Below are positions 26,717 to 35,808 of a DNA stretch of 64,000 nucleotides, piece after piece. Each line of letters opens with the position of its first letter. The stretch's first letter is position 1. The stretch spans positions 18,018,558-18,082,557 of the forward strand of contig NC_066587.1 of assembly GCF_905475345.1 (NCBI RefSeq), in the 5' to 3' direction. The translations under genes and the position numbers were made by a program. The DNA is from Vespula vulgaris. Lineage: Eukaryota; Arthropoda; Insecta; Hymenoptera; Vespidae. The notes beneath the pieces were generated by a model, which saw only the letters and a program-made list of their open reading frames with translations, did no database searches and was not told the origin of the DNA.

Positions 26717-27039
26717 GTTTCTGTTTCTGTCTTTCTCTTTTTCTCTTATCTAAGCTCTCCTTGATGTTCCCAAGGCATTTCTTGTACTAAACTAGCGTAG
26801 AAATCCACTCTGGCGTGTCTCCTCCACCCCTTCCCTCACCTGCCCCGTTTAATTGTCTTTTTTCTCTCCGTAGTAGATCCGATGCACGGCGTTTTGTCGA
26901 TTCACAGCCGTACTCAAGTGCTGTTATTGCTTTTTTGCTTTTTTCAAGCCCTTTTAACAAAGCGATCGAAGTAATTAATTGCGTTGAAAGATCATTAATC
27001 TCTCGCATAATCTCACGTCTTTGTTCAATCCATCCTTTA

Positions 27040-27088
<49 letters not shown>

Positions 27089-27092
27089 TCTC

Positions 27093-27127
<35 letters not shown>

Positions 27128-27269
27128 CTGTTTCTCTCTCTTTTTTTTATTTATCTTTTTTTTGTTGTGTTTAAACGCACAACAATTTCCATCATCTTTC
27201 TAGCTAACTCTGTTGTTCCCTGATATTTTCAGGTATATATATATATAAATATATTATATTTATATATGT

Positions 27270-27300
<31 letters not shown>

Positions 27301-27694
27301 TTATACATTATATACGTACATATGTCGCTTTGCATGTGCCGCCTAATTGATCATTCTAATGAATCTAAATGATCATTCACCCTTCTTACGATATAAGATT
27401 CTTCGAGTAACTTGCGTTGCCTTAAAGTTTCGTGAGGATAAAGATTAGAATGTTCCTTTTATTTATTTTTTTTTTTTTTAAGTAAAAAGAAATAATAGAG
27501 AAAGGAAGAGAGAAAGAGAGAGAAAGAGAGAGAAAAGAAAAAAGTGAACATCTTTATACCTACAAAAGAGAAATTAACTTGGACATGGTATAGTCTCTAC
27601 TCTTTATGACGTATTCTGTAAAAAGAAGAAAAGTAAAAAAAGAAAAAGAAGATGAGAAAAAAGAAAAGAAACAGACACACACACACATACGCAC

Positions 27695-27733
<39 letters not shown>

Positions 27734-27841
27734 AGAAGTAATTATTCCGTTAATCCATAAGACAAATTGCAAAGGCTGTCAGCTAGTATAGCGGTTATTG
27801 ATTGATGCGCTTACGAAAGACAGAGAAAAAAAAAGAGAAAA

Positions 27842-27872
<31 letters not shown>

Positions 27873-28281
27873 AAGAGAGAGTATAAAAGAAGAAAAGAGA
27901 AAGGTACTCACTGATGTAAGTTTCAATGGAGCTGATCGAGCCCCCTGAATAGACGAGTGCCGGACGAATGGATGGCGGGCGTGGTTTTAAGTGCACCTTC
28001 GAAAAACGATGAGAAAATCTATGCTCCCGCCATAATCGATGATGTAAAGTACCAGCCGGGTTGTATAGAAGAAAAGAAAATTTCACAAGATTTTTTCGAG
28101 ACTGATAAAAAGAAATGGTGTCGAAGGGGGTGGTTGGGACGGGGGTGGGAGGTGGGGGTTATAGGGGAAAGGGCAGGTGAAATACTCAATCGGTAAATTA
28201 ACGGGAGTTCTTACTTACTATCGATTCGATTCTGAACGAATTCATTTTTTCTTTTCTTTTTTTTTTCGAGAGAGAGAGAAA

Positions 28282-28313
<32 letters not shown>

Positions 28314-31300
28314 AATAAAAAAAAGGGGAGAAAGACCTCATCGTCTTCGATGATATTATCGTTAATATTAAAAAATAAAAAAGAAAAGAGAAAGTGAAAT
28401 AAAAAAAGGAAGAAATGGAAAGAAAGAAAGAAAGAAAGAAAGGAAAAAATGAAAAAGAGAAATATATGAAAAGCCATTGCAAGAATGGATCATCGCATTA
28501 GTTCGTTAGTTAGTTAATTAGTTATTAGTTCGTTCGTTCCTTCGTTTATTCTTGACTCGTTATTTTTCATTTATCCATATTTTTCTTCTCTTAATCATTT
28601 CTTAAAAGAAAGAAATTCCATGTGAATAATAATGATCGATCGATCGATCGATCGATCGATCGATCGATCAACGTAGTAGAAGATGAAATATACATGTGAA
28701 AATTCCTTAGGTTCATAGCGGAGGAATGGTCACCGTGCAGCGTTACCTGCGGAGATGGAATACGCCGTAGGGAAGTCCATTGCAAGATATTTCTCGAGTT
28801 CAGCCGTACGATAGCCAAGTTACCAGACAGACAATGTTCCGGACCAAAGCCGGAGGAGACGGAGAAGTGCGTCATGGAGCCTTGCGGTTTGATTGAGAAT
28901 AGTCTGTCGTATAGAATCGACACGGTTGGAGATAGCGGATATGCCGAGTCCAGTTTGACGGATTCCTACAAATCGTCGAGTAGTTCTGGAGGTGTTGGAA
29001 CTGGTCTGGCAGCCGGTAGTGCCAGTGGTTACGAAAGTGGCATCAAAGTGGCACCAGGAAGAAACGTGCAAACCACTTACTCGTGGAAGGAAGCTGGTTA
29101 CACGCCTTGTAGCGCTACATGCTTGGGAGGTAAAGGGTTGTTATATCGATCAAAGACTTCTGCTTTACAATCTTCCTGTGTTTCTCTTCCTTCCTTCCTT
29201 CCTTCCTTCCTTTCTTCTTCTCTCGTTCTCTCACTTATTCTCTCTATTGCTTCCTTCGTCTATTTTAGTTACAACGTTTGTTATTTTATCTCTTACGTTG
29301 TTCCAAGGCGTTCGGATTTTATTAGATACTTGCTATAAGACGACGCGATCCGTTTGTATGTAATGAGATTAGAATAATTAACGTTAAATCGGTTGTAATA
29401 GTAGTAGTAGTAATAGTAGTAGTAATAATTACCAAGTTTCCACGATTTCTATCTCTTTGTCGGATTGAAATATATATTTTTCTATCTAATGATAAATGTC
29501 ATCTACAAGGTATAAGAATTTTGAAGGATAGGATACCTTAAGGAATCTATCGATTAGCGTATCGAACGGGATTACTAAGGATTACCAATCGGATAGATGC
29601 TCATCCAAACTGGCTAATCGAAGCGGTCGATTTAACGGCGTCGTGCCATTAGCAATCCTCCGTTACGAACACTATCCGACGATTCAATTAGCCGAAATCA
29701 ATCGGACGAAAACGCAGACTTATCCAAGACACGACGATCATGTATTAAATCCTGACACAAACGACGTACCGACTAGATATTTACTAGATATACATTTCAT
29801 ATTTCTCTTCTTTCTTTTCTTTTTTTCGTTATTATTATTCGTTTCTTTTTGTTACGACTCCAGGCGTACAAGAGTTGATAATATACTGCGTACGCGACGA
29901 TACTGGCAAAACCGTGACTCCGCTTCTATGCAGCGCCGAAACTAAACCGGAAGCAAGAATCAGAACTTGCAACGATCATCCTTGCCCACCCAGGTAAACA
30001 TTTTATTTAATTCGCCATATTTATCTAAGATAAGAATTTTAATTGGAAAAAGAAAAGAAAAACAAATGGAGATTATATATATATATATATTTTTCTTTTT
30101 TGGTCTTTTTCATACAAAATTAATAACCTATAAACGATTATCATTCGTTTCTAAATGTAAAAGAATTTTAATTGGAAGAAAAAAAAAAATAATGGAAACA
30201 TATATATATATATGTGTGTGTGTTCTTTTTCATAAAAAATTAATAACCTGTAAACGATTATCATTCGTTTTTAAATATAAAAGACACTTAATTGGAAAAA
30301 AAAAGAAAAGAACAGAGACACATATTTTTTTTTATTCTTTTTCATAAAAAATTAATAGCCTATAAACGATTATCATTCGTTTCTAAATGTAAAAGACTCT
30401 TAATTGGAAAAAAAAAGAAAAAAGAAAAGAACGGAGACACGTATTCTTTTTTGTTCTTTTTCATAAAAAATTAATAGCCTATTAAACGATCATCATTCGT
30501 TTCTAAATGTTTCGCAAAATTTTTCGTAATACATTTTTTGTAATATGCCGCGTGATTACGATAAACAATAACGGTTTAATCGTAGATATAAATTTTCGGT
30601 GCAATTATTCAGTGTAAAACCCCTTGTAACGTAACAATGCGTCGTTATGTTAAACCACAGGTGGAGATATAGCGAGTTCTTACCCTGCATGAGCCCCTGC
30701 GGTATTGGCATTCAGACTCGCGATGTCACATGCATACACGAGGTGACACGAGGAATCGGTAATACCGTGACGGTACCAAACCATATGTGCCCGCAGCCAC
30801 CACCAGCAGACAGACAATACTGTAACGTGTTGGATTGTCCGGTCAAGTGGAGCGCTGGAGAATGGGGAGAGGTACTTTATATATATCTATATGTATATAT
30901 ATATATATTTTTTTAACTCGACACCGGTATGATTCGATTTTACGTAGATCAGAATTTATATAAAATATTTTTAACTTCAAGCACAGAAAGAAAAAGATAA
31001 AACGATTATTCCATATAAATAACATATGTTATATTAATGAAACGGTTTTGCAAACAATTTTGTTTCTTCGTTTATTAAAAATCGTTTTTCGTTTATTTTC
31101 AAATCTCTGGCGAAGGTAAAATTAAATTGTTTGAATATGTGTGTGTGTGTGTGTGTATGAGAGAGAGAGAGAGATAAATAGAGACTAACCGCATGACCTT
31201 CTCCACATTGGTCTCGTGTCTGAACTCGATTATTCGCAGTGTTCCAAAAGTTGCGGAGGCGGGGTAAAGAGACGTAACGTGACCTGCGAGCAAATAATGG

Positions 31301-34300
31301 CACTGGGTCGCAAACAGAGAAGAGAAGAAAATAAATGCCCGCCGCAAAAGCCATCCTCCGAAAAACCATGTAACACCAAGCCGTGTCATGAGATGGACAT
31401 GAACGTGCAGCCAATCATTCTTAGTCAGAATTCGTCGTACAATCAGTCGGACTTGAACGAGAAAGTCGATTTAAAGATTGGCGGTATCGCGAGGGTTTTT
31501 CAAGGGACGCCTTTTATCAAGATTCGATGTCCAGTTAAAAAATTCGATAAGTAAGACGACACTTTATATCGGCTAACGAGATTGATATCTTTTGTATCAA
31601 TGAGATGATATTTTTTATATTAACGATTTTTATTTTACGAGAAGATTTTATATTACTGAGATGATTTTTTTTTGTTTTATATTTGTTATTTTACGATACA
31701 GCAGCATTTGTCGTTACATTGCAGAGCGCAAATTATATGGACGAAGGACGGTAAAGAATTACGTAGGACGAGGAAATATAAAATCAACAAAAAGGGAGCT
31801 TTAAAGGTCATGGACATAACTACGTCCGACGATGGAGTTTACGCTTGCGTAGGTAAGTCGTCGAATAACGAAGGAAGAAACGAACGATTAAACGAAACGA
31901 TATTCCAACGTGTACAATAATTCTTCTCCTCGTGACTATTGATTCTTTCGATATTTGAAGCATCGCTTTCGCACGCGGAGACACGTGTCATCGTGAAATT
32001 ACGCTCGAAAGAACAGATAAGCAGCGAGGAATATCTTAGGCTTGGTAATTCCGTGCATCTTCAAAGAAATGCCAATCTCGATTCGGCACCAGCCAATTCC
32101 GGTGAGAACCTTTACACCGATCGTGCAGGTATAAACGATTCTCTTTCGGCGTATTAAACATTTGTTTATTTTTAAACGAATGGTATAACGACGTTCTATA
32201 AATAAATATATTTACACAAATATACATACATATTCGTTCTACCAGCCGCCTATGGTAATCACTTTGTTCCTATCGATGGAGAAGACCTCAGCCACGAACG
32301 AGCGGTTCCGAGTAAACCAACGAGAAAACCACAACACAAAAGGCAAAGGACCAGTCCGACTCCACCAGATTCTACCATGATGAACAAAGAGCATACTATC
32401 ACCTCTTTGAATCAAGTAAATTTATCCGTTTCAAATATTCATCGTAAAATCTGTCTACGACGATTAACCTTTACCTATCTAATCTGATTAATCATAGAAA
32501 TAATAAATAATCTAAACGTGCATACATGTCAGTAGAGAGGCACTGTCTACTAATATAGAAAATCTTCTTTCTCTTTGCCCGCTCTCTTTTAATGGATTTA
32601 AATAATCTACTCTTGGACGTATTCGGGATATATTATAACACGTCAGCCCGGATATCACGAATCCGTAGAATCAACGTCCGGTGCAACGTCCGGTGCAACT
32701 AGTCTGATGCCTCACCTCAGTTATTTAATTTCGAGCATAAAGGTGAGGTCGTAGTGCATGTACTGACGGTGTAGATCGTATCATAGAATATTATTTAACA
32801 AACTATTTTCTAACGCTTCGTTCGAACGCTTTTGCGTATAATATCGTTAAACGAAATAATTGATCGTACGTTTGCAGGCCTATTGGCCTTTCCAAGGTAA
32901 CTCAGGTTCTAGCAGAAGTCATAGAACAGCACCAGTTTCTTTCATCGACGATACCCACAAAGAAGTTTCTATGGCGACGAAACGTACTATGCCTGACAAA
33001 AAGACTGGCTTGAGATATCACAATGTCGAAGAGGATGACTTCGAGGATCTATATCGCAACACAGCTATTCCTGACGACGTCTTTGGACCGGACGAAGAAA
33101 GGATATTCATCGACGTCGATCCTTATGATCTAGACGCAGCGATATTCGGTATACGTCATGAAGATAACGACAAACGAACGACCAATCTATTAGATAAAAA
33201 AGATTTTTCAAGCGTCACCAAAGCGAACGTCGATTACGTCGAGGAATCGTTGAAAAATGTGAAGAGACATTGGCAAGATTCGCACGATCTTTCGAAACAT
33301 CGTAAAAACGATACCATTAATGATTATTCCGACGAGACGATAAACTCTCCGGCCTCTTCGGAGAACGTTGGATTGGAAGTTTATTACATTCCAGATTCTA
33401 CCACGAAAAATGTCGTTTCTTCGTTAACGACCAACGAAAAATCGATCGAAGATAATATTCGCGAAGAAAATACTTCCGTAGGTGCGATCGCGTCGACTAA
33501 TCTCAATGACACCGAAGTTTCATCGAAGATTTTAAATTTTGTAAACGAAGAGAAATCCGTTTATCCCATAGATAAATCAAACACGAATGATTCGATTTAT
33601 GTAGAAGAATTAGAAAAACGTAGAGCTTATGATCCCGACGAAGATCGTGTTATCTCGTCGACGAAACGTTTGGACATTGAGGAAGGTGAAAGTTCAACGA
33701 CGATGGACCAAACAACGTTACCTGGCAATGAACAAATTGTTTTAGAATCGACCGAACAAATCACGAGAGAATTATTATCTCATAGGCAAGATCGAGTTGA
33801 TTCGAAAGATACTTCGAAGGAGATCTCGATGGATACGTTTACGACATCTAGTAGCATAGGAAAAACCGAATCTATAATCGGCTCGATTGCTGCACTCGGT
33901 AAGAACGTAATAAAAAGGATTCACTCTATCTAAAAATAATATCTCTTGTGTGATTAATTTTACTTACACTTTTCTCTTTTTATCTCTCTTTTCTTTTTTT
34001 TAAATTTTATAGACAACACAGAAGATTTAGTTTTTGAATGGGTTACAACAAATTGGTCGGACTGTTCGCAAACTTGCGGGGGTAGCGGTTTCCAGGTAAA
34101 ATAATTCGTGATTGTTAACTGAATGAAAAGAAAAAAAAAATTAGAAGAAATGAAATATCCGTTAACGAGAAATGAAAATATATTTTAGATGCGTGGCGCG
34201 CAATGTACGATGCGTCCAATAAAATCAGCAAACTCGAGTCGCGTACCATTAAGGACGGTAATCGGTGCTAGTTTGTGCGAAGAAGCGGGACATCCGATGC

Positions 34301-35115
34301 CACAGAAAGTAAGACCATGCGGAATCGAGAGATGTCCTCAATGGCATACGACCGAATGGACAGCTTGCGAATCGTCGAGATGTTTCAATTGGCAAACGGC
34401 AATGCAAAGGCGTGACATCAGTTGTCGATTGACCGAGGAATTAGAAAATGGCCGTGAAAACGTCACTCAATTGGATCCGAATAAATGCGACGAAACAACG
34501 AGACCTCTGCAAAGACAAGAATGTTACAACGATGCTTGTAAAGGTGTATGGAGAGTAGGCGAATGGTCGGAGGTGAGTTAACTCGAGAGTTAATTGATAT
34601 CTTCTTGCTAAATTGATAAATTAATTTTTACAAAGTATATATGTATTTAATAGATATATATTATATTATATATATATGTGTGTGTGTGTGTGTTGACGTT
34701 TAGTGTACGGCATCTTGCGAAGAGGATGGTATAAAATACAGAATATTACAATGTGTCTGGTATGGCACGAAAAAGCCAGCTGGTAACGCGTGCAGAGATA
34801 TACCAAGACCACCGGTAATGAAGACGTGCAGAGGTCCAACCTGTCCTCAATCACCAGGTATATTTTTTTAATATTAATATTGATAAGAGGAATAAACGAT
34901 TAATATGTCTATCTCATTGAACGAATTAATCGTTTTTCTTCTTTTTCTATTTTCTTTTTTTTTTCATTTTTATTTTTTTGTCTTACCTTTGTCTCTTTCT
35001 TCTTTTTTGTGCAGCCGACTGTAAAGATCACTTGCCTATATGCAACAGAATGAAATTTATGAACATATGCAAAGTGCCGCTGTATCAGAAGCAGTGTTGC
35101 GCGTCTTGTCGTTAG
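3882..35115 (+). CDS. nolo: ADAMTS-like (punctin/MADD-4/nolo type) secreted matrix protein, 3' 20 exons
   Basis: The gene encodes a non-catalytic secreted ADAMTS-like protein. In this family (vertebrate ADAMTSL1/3, worm MADD-4, fly nolo) the proteins act in extracellular matrix and, for MADD-4, in placing synaptic receptors. Exons: 3882-4313, 12378-12519, 13309-13441, 16206-16308, 17099-17197, 25500-25641, 25888-25981, 28711-29129, 29864-29993, 30661-30871, 31240-31550, 31725-31852, 31961-32101, 32246-32415, 32647-32742, 32878-33898, 34013-34095, 34189-34572, 34704-34857, 35015-35115. They total 4,494 nt and keep phase throughout, giving 1,497 codons plus stop. Domain order is cysteine-rich, seven TSRs, one Ig, an acidic linker, three TSRs, PLAC. 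No metalloprotease HExxH motif is present. The first exon opens with the last cysteine of TSR1, so the signal peptide and TSR1 lie outside the window. Family is certain; the nolo ortholog name is inferred from architecture. Confidence 0.93.
4047..4160 (+). repeat. Coding CAA/CAG tract (Q/H-rich)
   Basis: The 38 codons contain 28 glutamines with CAA and CAG mixed and interrupted by H, L, K, N and Y. The mixing means it is not a pure triplet array, so it is likely fairly stable. Confidence 0.95.
4883..4931 (+). repeat. (CT)n microsatellite
   Basis: About 49 bp of CT with one short TTCTTT interruption at its left edge. Confidence 0.9.
8587..8637 (+). repeat. (CT)n microsatellite
   Basis: About 50 bp of nearly perfect CT. 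Confidence 0.9.
9136..9180 (+). repeat. (TA)n microsatellite
   Basis: About 22 TA units. Confidence 0.92.
9332..9921 (+). repeat. Three-copy complex tandem repeat with CT spacers
   Basis: A unique block of about 110-120 bp beginning CTTGATAAT occurs at 9394, 9592 and 9758, each flanked by CT arrays. The first two copies are almost identical and the third has diverged. Periods are about 198 and 166 bp, differing through CT length. Confidence 0.9.
10075..10138 (+). repeat. (CT)n microsatellite
   Basis: About 64 bp of perfect CT, one of the longest in the window. Confidence 0.93.
11408..11473 (+). repeat. (CT)n microsatellite
   Basis: CT array with two TTT interruptions. Confidence 0.9.
11609..11670 (+). 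repeat. (TTCC)n and (TATCTTCC)n array
   Basis: A run of TTCC units grades into an eight-base TATCTTCC unit, suggesting stepwise expansion of a variant unit. Confidence 0.9.
12378..12519 (+). CDS. nolo: nolo exon: cysteine-rich end joined directly to TSR2
   Basis: The exon encodes KVGCDLRVGSSKNTDACGVC, then GGNGSSCQSK, then YSWNLEPISACSKSCGGG. The CGVCGGNGSSC motif normally ends the cysteine-rich region and is followed by a spacer domain of roughly 100 or more residues. Here only three residues (QSK) separate it from the tryptophan-containing start of TSR2, all within one continuous exon. It ends in phase 1 at a GTAAGT donor. Confidence 0.93.
12520..13308 (+). other. Intron with C-rich minisatellite near the donor
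   Basis: The 789-nt intron carries a C-rich pyrimidine array about 30 nt after its donor and a CA array near 13.03 kb. Otherwise it is AT-rich and unremarkable. Confidence 0.85.
12551..12618 (+). repeat. C-rich pyrimidine minisatellite
   Basis: Repeats of CCCTCTCCACC / CCCTCCACC type, starting about 30 nt downstream of the splice donor at 12520. Confidence 0.9.
13309..17197 (+). CDS. nolo: nolo exons for TSR2 (rest), TSR3 and start of TSR4
   Basis: Three exons, 13309-13441, 16206-16308 and 17099-17197. The first finishes TSR2 (CNTHPC). The second carries WISGEWSKCSASCGGG of TSR3. The third closes TSR3 (CNIISC) and begins TSR4 (MWEADQWSE). Splitting a TSR just before its CSxSCG motif, in phase 0 after a W-S-E sequence, recurs at three other junctions in the gene. 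Large introns lie between the exons. Confidence 0.92.
13442..16205 (+). other. 2.8-kb intron
   Basis: AT-rich non-repetitive sequence with CCT triplets near 15.64 kb and ACT triplets near 15.92 kb. No exon seen. Confidence 0.85.
15913..16003 (+). repeat. (ACT)n triplet array
   Basis: About 90 bp of imperfect ACT/ATT triplets inside an intron. Confidence 0.88.
16309..17098 (+). other. 0.8-kb intron
   Basis: T-rich runs and a short CT array near 16.87 kb. No exon seen. The branch/acceptor region ends TTGTTACAG. Confidence 0.85.
17807..17861 (+). repeat. (ACAGAG)n hexanucleotide array
   Basis: About seven perfect ACAGAG units preceded by ACAG units. Confidence 0.92.
20021..20070 (+). repeat. 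(GA)n microsatellite
   Basis: About 50 bp of GA followed by ATAGAG hexamers. Confidence 0.9.
21902..21934 (+). repeat. Short TTAGG-type run (interstitial telomere-like)
   Basis: Contains two perfect TTAGG units followed by GTAGG and TTGAGG variants. TTAGG is the telomere repeat of many insects, including Hymenoptera. Confidence 0.6.
22847..22911 (+). repeat. (GTAT)n microsatellite
   Basis: Imperfect GTAT array, one of several in this intron (also 19037-19062, 20219-20280 and 20714-20745). Confidence 0.88.
25500..25981 (+). CDS. nolo: nolo exons: TSR4 core and proline-rich linker
   Basis: Exon 25500-25641 encodes CSASCGIGVRRRSIEC and the closing cysteines of TSR4. Exon 25888-25981 encodes a proline-rich linker (PYPPPPVPEKL) with no cysteines that leads to the next TSR. 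Donors are GTAAGT in both cases. Confidence 0.9.
26040..26150 (+). repeat. (TATC)n tetranucleotide array
   Basis: About 110 bp of TATC with a few TGTC/TTTATC variants; the longest tetranucleotide array in the window. Confidence 0.93.
27041..27123 (+). repeat. Compound (CT)n-(TATC)n array
   Basis: About 45 bp of CT runs directly into TATC units. Confidence 0.9.
28633..28669 (+). repeat. (CGAT)n array
   Basis: Nine CGAT units, about 40 nt before the acceptor at 28711. The unit is its own reverse complement (ATCG/CGAT), so the whole array is palindromic. Confidence 0.92.
28711..31550 (+). CDS. nolo: nolo exons: TSR5, Ser/Gly linker, TSR6-TSR8, start of Ig
   Basis: Exons 28711-29129, 29864-29993, 30661-30871 and 31240-31550. 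TSR5 has EEWSPCSVTCGDG and is followed by a Ser/Gly-rich linker of about 65 residues with several Ser-Gly pairs that could carry glycosaminoglycan; that is an inference from the pairs alone. TSR6 has YTPCSATCLGG, TSR7 has FLPCMSPCGIG, TSR8 has GEWGECSKSCGGG. The last exon continues past TSR8 (CNTKPC) into the first Ig strand (FIKIRCPV) and contains N-glycosylation sequons such as NVT and NSS. Confidence 0.93.
29130..29863 (+). other. 0.7-kb intron inside TSR6
   Basis: The intron has a TTCC run near 29.19 kb and GTA triplets near 29.40 kb. It splits the TSR6 codon after CLG, with a GTAAAG donor and a CTCCAG acceptor. Confidence 0.85.
29994..30660 (+). other. 0.7-kb intron filled by a minisatellite
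   Basis: Most of the intron is four tandem copies of a unit of about 120 bp, listed separately. The acceptor is AACCACAG. Confidence 0.88.
30032..30510 (+). repeat. Four-copy minisatellite of about 120 bp
   Basis: Units begin near 30032, 30161, 30281 and 30393. Each has a TTAATTGG block, an A-rich run, a variable TA or T-rich middle, TTTTTCATA, and the conserved TAAACGATTATCATTCG block. It occupies most of an intron. Confidence 0.92.
30872..31239 (+). other. 0.37-kb intron inside TSR8
   Basis: AT-rich with a GT array near 31.14 kb. The intron separates GEWGE from CSKSCGGG. No other feature seen. Confidence 0.85.
31725..32101 (+). CDS. nolo: nolo exons: Ig domain and following tail
   Basis: Exons 31725-31852 and 31961-32101. 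With the end of the previous exon they form an I-set-like Ig domain: the first cysteine in KIRCPV, tryptophan in IIWTKDG, then DITTSDDGVYACVG with the D-x-G-x-Y-x-C signature, and a final strand ending VIVKLR. The 108-nt intron between them contains an in-frame stop, so splicing is required. The Ig domain sits between TSR8 and the later TSRs, as in MADD-4 and ADAMTSL1/3. Confidence 0.92.
32246..33898 (+). CDS. nolo: nolo exons: long acidic, probably disordered linker
   Basis: Exons 32246-32415, 32647-32742 and 32878-33898 encode about 430 residues rich in D, E, S, T, N and K, with no cysteine pattern and no recognised domain. The 96-nt middle exon is phase 0 on both sides and has a repeated TSGA unit, so it could be skipped without a frame change; it is the least certain exon. 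The 1,021-nt exon is the largest in the gene. I know no family feature that predicts a linker of this length at this point. Confidence 0.85.
34013..34857 (+). CDS. nolo: nolo exons: TSR9, TSR10 and TSR11
   Basis: Exons 34013-34095, 34189-34572 and 34704-34857. TSR9 has TTNWSDCSQTCGGSG. TSR10 has TEWTACESSRCFNW, which departs from the CSxTCG form. TSR11 has GEWSECTASCEEDG and closes with CRGPTC. The middle exon is phase 0 on both sides. Confidence 0.92.
35015..35115 (+). CDS. nolo: nolo last exon: PLAC domain and stop
   Basis: The final 33 residues contain ADCKDHLPIC, NRMKFMNIC and QKQCCASCR: the six-cysteine PLAC (protease and lacunin) domain that ends many ADAMTS-like proteins and papilins. 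The stop is TAG at 35113-35115. The acceptor is TTTTTGTGCAG. Confidence 0.93.
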
Positions 35116-35752
35116 TTCGGACGAAAAAAAGGAAAAGAAGAAGAAGAAGAAAAAAGGAAAAACGTATGTGAAGATCGTATGTGAAGTGCAAAGACGAATG
35201 AAAAAAAAGAAGAGGTTAGATAGCAGACGATGATGGTATTTAGATCACGAAGATGAAAAAGATCTATGGATCGAGAAGCTTTAATCATCTTATAAAACGT
35301 GATGATCCTCGCGATAGATTTCGCGATGAAACCATCGATCGTTATCGTTAGGAAAAATTATAATGCCCGTTAGAGAGATACGAAAAGGACTTCGTAATTA
35401 TATCCGTGAGGAAAAAAAAAGAAATGAAGAAAAGTTTTAAACGATAAAACGATATCGAAGCTCCTCTTCGTTAATGTTGATTGGATAGTATTACGATGTA
35501 ACATTCACGATTAAGTACTCTGAATGCAGTATCGACCAAGTTATTTCCTTTCGTAATTATGTTTCTTCTCTTGTAGCTATTAAAATACGTCAGAGGAATA
35601 TAACCGCGCCGAGTCTCACAAATCCGTGAGGAGGATATTATATTATATAGTTTTGAGAAAGAAAAGAGATAAAAACGAAACAACAAAATATTTAAAAAAA
35701 AAAGAAAAAAGAAAAATAAAGAAGAAGGAAAGAAAGAAAAATACAAAGAGAG

Positions 35753-35756
<4 letters not shown>

Positions 35757-35803
<47 letters not shown>
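35757..35803 (+). repeat. (GA)n microsatellite in the 3' UTR
   Basis: About 46 bp of GA, 640 nt after the ADAMTS-like stop codon. Confidence 0.9.

Positions 35804-35808
<5 letters not shown>

Larger units (their letters stand above)
25982..28710 (+). other. 2.7-kb intron
   Basis: It contains a long TATC array (26.04-26.15 kb), compound CT/TATC arrays, an AT array and a CGAT array close to the acceptor. A less repetitive, more GC-rich patch lies at about 27.92-28.10 kb. Confidence 0.85.

Noticed and set aside
25982..28710. TATC, CT and GTAT arrays as CRISPR-like or regulatory arrays
   Set aside because: They are plain microsatellites without unique spacers.
29878..30474. Open frames of 60-126 codons in the intron at 30.0-30.5 kb
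   Set aside because: They repeat the peptide KLITYKRLSFV because of the minisatellite; not a coding repeat protein.
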